A stretch of DNA of 64,000 bases. Origin: Chrysomallon squamiferum. Taxonomy: Eukaryota > Mollusca > Gastropoda > Neomphalida > Peltospiridae. The stretch covers positions 8,306,227-8,370,226 of the forward strand of contig CM022671.1 of assembly GCA_012295275.1 (NCBI GenBank), written 5' to 3'. The position numbers were made by a program, and so were the translations under genes. The notes beneath the pieces were generated by a model. The model made no database searches. It was not told where the DNA came from and was given only the letters and a program-made list of their open reading frames with translations. Positions 62,784 through 64,000 of this stretch are shown piece after piece. Position 1 is the first letter of the stretch, and every line of letters begins with the position of its first letter.

Positions 62784-63488
62784 ATGACGGATCCAGGATC
62801 GCATGACGACAAGCAGCTGGTTGCTAGTGTGACTGACAGTCGTGCTAATGACGGCGAACTGAGGTTTGAGTCCAACTTTTCGGACATGGTTTCAGCTGGC
62901 CACATCAACGTCGCCTTCGAAGAGTCGTCCACGGACCCTTTACCCAATGAAAACTTTCGAGAGAACAGTTGTGATTTAAACGGGAACGCGAATTTACCTC
63001 CTTCGAAAGGGGACCTCAGCGAAACCTCGCCAACCGAAACGGGCGTGTCCATATCGCGACCGGTCGTGTACGACAACAGAGGGGGACACTCGGTGGTGCT
63101 GCAGGAGAGGGTGATGACGCGCCTGCCCGACGGGACGAGCTCGATCCAGACGCGAGACATTCCCGACCGAGGAGAGCAGTTTCAGCGACCTCTTCGAGCG
63201 AAGAGGATAACTCTCATCAAGATATTCTCCGTTATTGCAGCTGTGATATTCTTCCCCACTGGAATACCGGCCGTTTACTATGCATTCAAAACAAAAGCGG
63301 CGTTCGATGAAGGAATCCTGCAAGGAAATATTGATCTGGCTATAAAATACATAACCCGAGCCGAAAGACTGATAATCTGCTCCATCATTCTGGCGATAGT
63401 GGCAGGCGCCCTGGCCCTAGCCATGTGGGAGAGACACGTGAACTCCCAGAGTTACTCGTGGCATTCCGGTGTCATCATCGGAGGCTGA
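62784..63488 (+). CDS. CD225/dispanin-like (IFITM-related) membrane protein
   Basis: Encodes 234 residues from an ATG in good context (A at -3), stop TGA at 63486-63488. Residues 1-140 are hydrophilic and likely disordered, rich in Ser, Asp, Asn and Glu, with no signal peptide. Residues about 142-167 form a first hydrophobic segment containing FFPTGIPAVYYAFKTKAAFD, then a loop with an amphipathic GNIDLAIKYITRAERLI, then a second helix (about 196-214). The order (membrane segment with P-T-G-I-P-A-V-Y, small K/A-rich loop with G-x-x-x-x-A, then R-A-E-R-L before helix 2) is that of the CD225/dispanin domain, in which F-W/F-P-x-G-I and S-x-x-A-x-x-L are typical. The short tail (about 20 residues) includes WERHVNSQSYSW. 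The family includes IFITM and PRRT/TMEM proteins acting at membranes; the specific role is not visible. The coding exon is clearly GC-richer than its flanks. Confidence 0.75.
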   Translation: MTDPGSHDDKQLVASVTDSRANDGELRFESNFSDMVSAGHINVAFEESSTDPLPNENFRENSCDLNGNANLPPSKGDLSETSPTETGVSISRPVVYDNRGGHSVVLQERVMTRLPDGTSSIQTRDIPDRGEQFQRPLRAKRITLIKIFSVIAAVIFFPTGIPAVYYAFKTKAAFDEGILQGNIDLAIKYITRAERLIICSIILAIVAGALALAMWERHVNSQSYSWHSGVIIGG

Positions 63489-63674
63489 AACTTGTTTCAT
63501 CACGTTAACGCTTGTTCCTGTTAAATTAACTCATAATGAAAGAAGAAAGAAGAAAGCTTGGGGGAAAAAAAAAACCCATTACGGATGATTAACTACTAAT
63601 TCTTTCCAAACTTTTTTTTTTTTTTTTATTTTTAATAATAATAATAATAATAATAATTATAATTATTATTAATA

Positions 63675-63725
<51 letters not shown>

Positions 63726-63932
63726 TATTATTATTATTATTATTATTTTTTTGCAAAGCGTCATAATAAGCATCATCTACCATTTTTTTGTTTTATAATT
63801 TTTGTTTATTTTTTTTTTTATATATATATACGATGAAATCAAAATATAACTGAATGGAAGTTATTATCATTTAAATCATCGTGAGAAAACTGCAGTATGT
63901 TGATAATTTTACATCACTGTTAGGGACACTGG
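63489..63932 (+). other. 3' untranslated region of the dispanin-like gene (probable)
   Basis: AT-rich, containing poly-T (63612-63627), (AAT)n then (ATT)n simple repeats (63634-63750) and TTTTTTTATATATA (63810-63831). No coding region is supported. Confidence 0.5.
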
Positions 63933-63938
63933 AATAAA
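63933..63938 (+). promoter_or_regulatory. Polyadenylation signal AATAAA
   Basis: AATAAA lies 445 bp after the stop codon, with TGTGCTGG-type GU-rich sequence about 10 bases later. A genomic A-run follows at about 63959-63979, so a cDNA end could be misplaced here. Confidence 0.5.
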
Positions 63939-64000
63939 CGTCTTTAATGTGCTGGAGGAAAAAAAAAAAAAAAAAAAAAGAGCCTTTCATTTCAGCACGT

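Noticed and set aside
62726-63160. Minus-strand 144-codon frame opposite the dispanin-like gene
   Set aside because: Antisense shadow of the GC-richer coding exon; it contains no membrane or domain pattern of its own.

Overview
The window is animal nuclear DNA: AT-rich, with introns carrying canonical splice sites and a very dense load of microsatellites ((GA)n/(CT)n, (CA)n, (AAT)n, (CATA)n, (CTAT)n, poly-A). The genes and repeat content fit an invertebrate, most likely a lophotrochozoan such as a mollusc. That placement is inference; nothing in the window fixes the species. Host coding sequence is only about 1.7 kb of 64 kb.

Layout. (1) 1-4.2 kb is gene-free AT-rich DNA ending in a long purine tract. 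(2) 4.23-7.27 kb is a complete but inactivated DNA-transposon-like element. It has two inverted arms of about 440 bp around a decayed reading frame with N-terminal Cys/His modules, a FEN/PIN-nuclease-like GCDT segment and a C-terminal CXC (tesmin/TSO1-type) cysteine domain. I cannot place it in a named transposon superfamily, and it is the best candidate here for an under-described system. (3) 7.3-18.5 kb is gene-free, with microsatellites, two related copies of a short dispersed repeat and small tandem arrays. (4) 18.55-52.28 kb is a minus-strand gene of five coding exons that I could join exactly. It encodes a 324-residue multi-pass membrane protein of the rolling stone (rost) family. Its first coding exon is separated from the rest by a 28.4 kb intron full of repeats, including a 31-bp minisatellite and a pair of inverted copies of one roughly 245-bp repeat. 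(5) 52.3-62.8 kb is the shared upstream region of two divergently transcribed genes. (6) 62.78-63.49 kb is a plus-strand single coding exon for a 234-residue protein with a C-terminal CD225/dispanin-like membrane domain, followed by its 3' region with an AATAAA signal.

The rolling-stone-like gene and the dispanin-like gene are head to head about 10.5 kb apart. Nothing in the sequence shows that they work together. The transposon-like element is independent of both. Most other long open frames in the window are translations of microsatellites and are not reported as genes.
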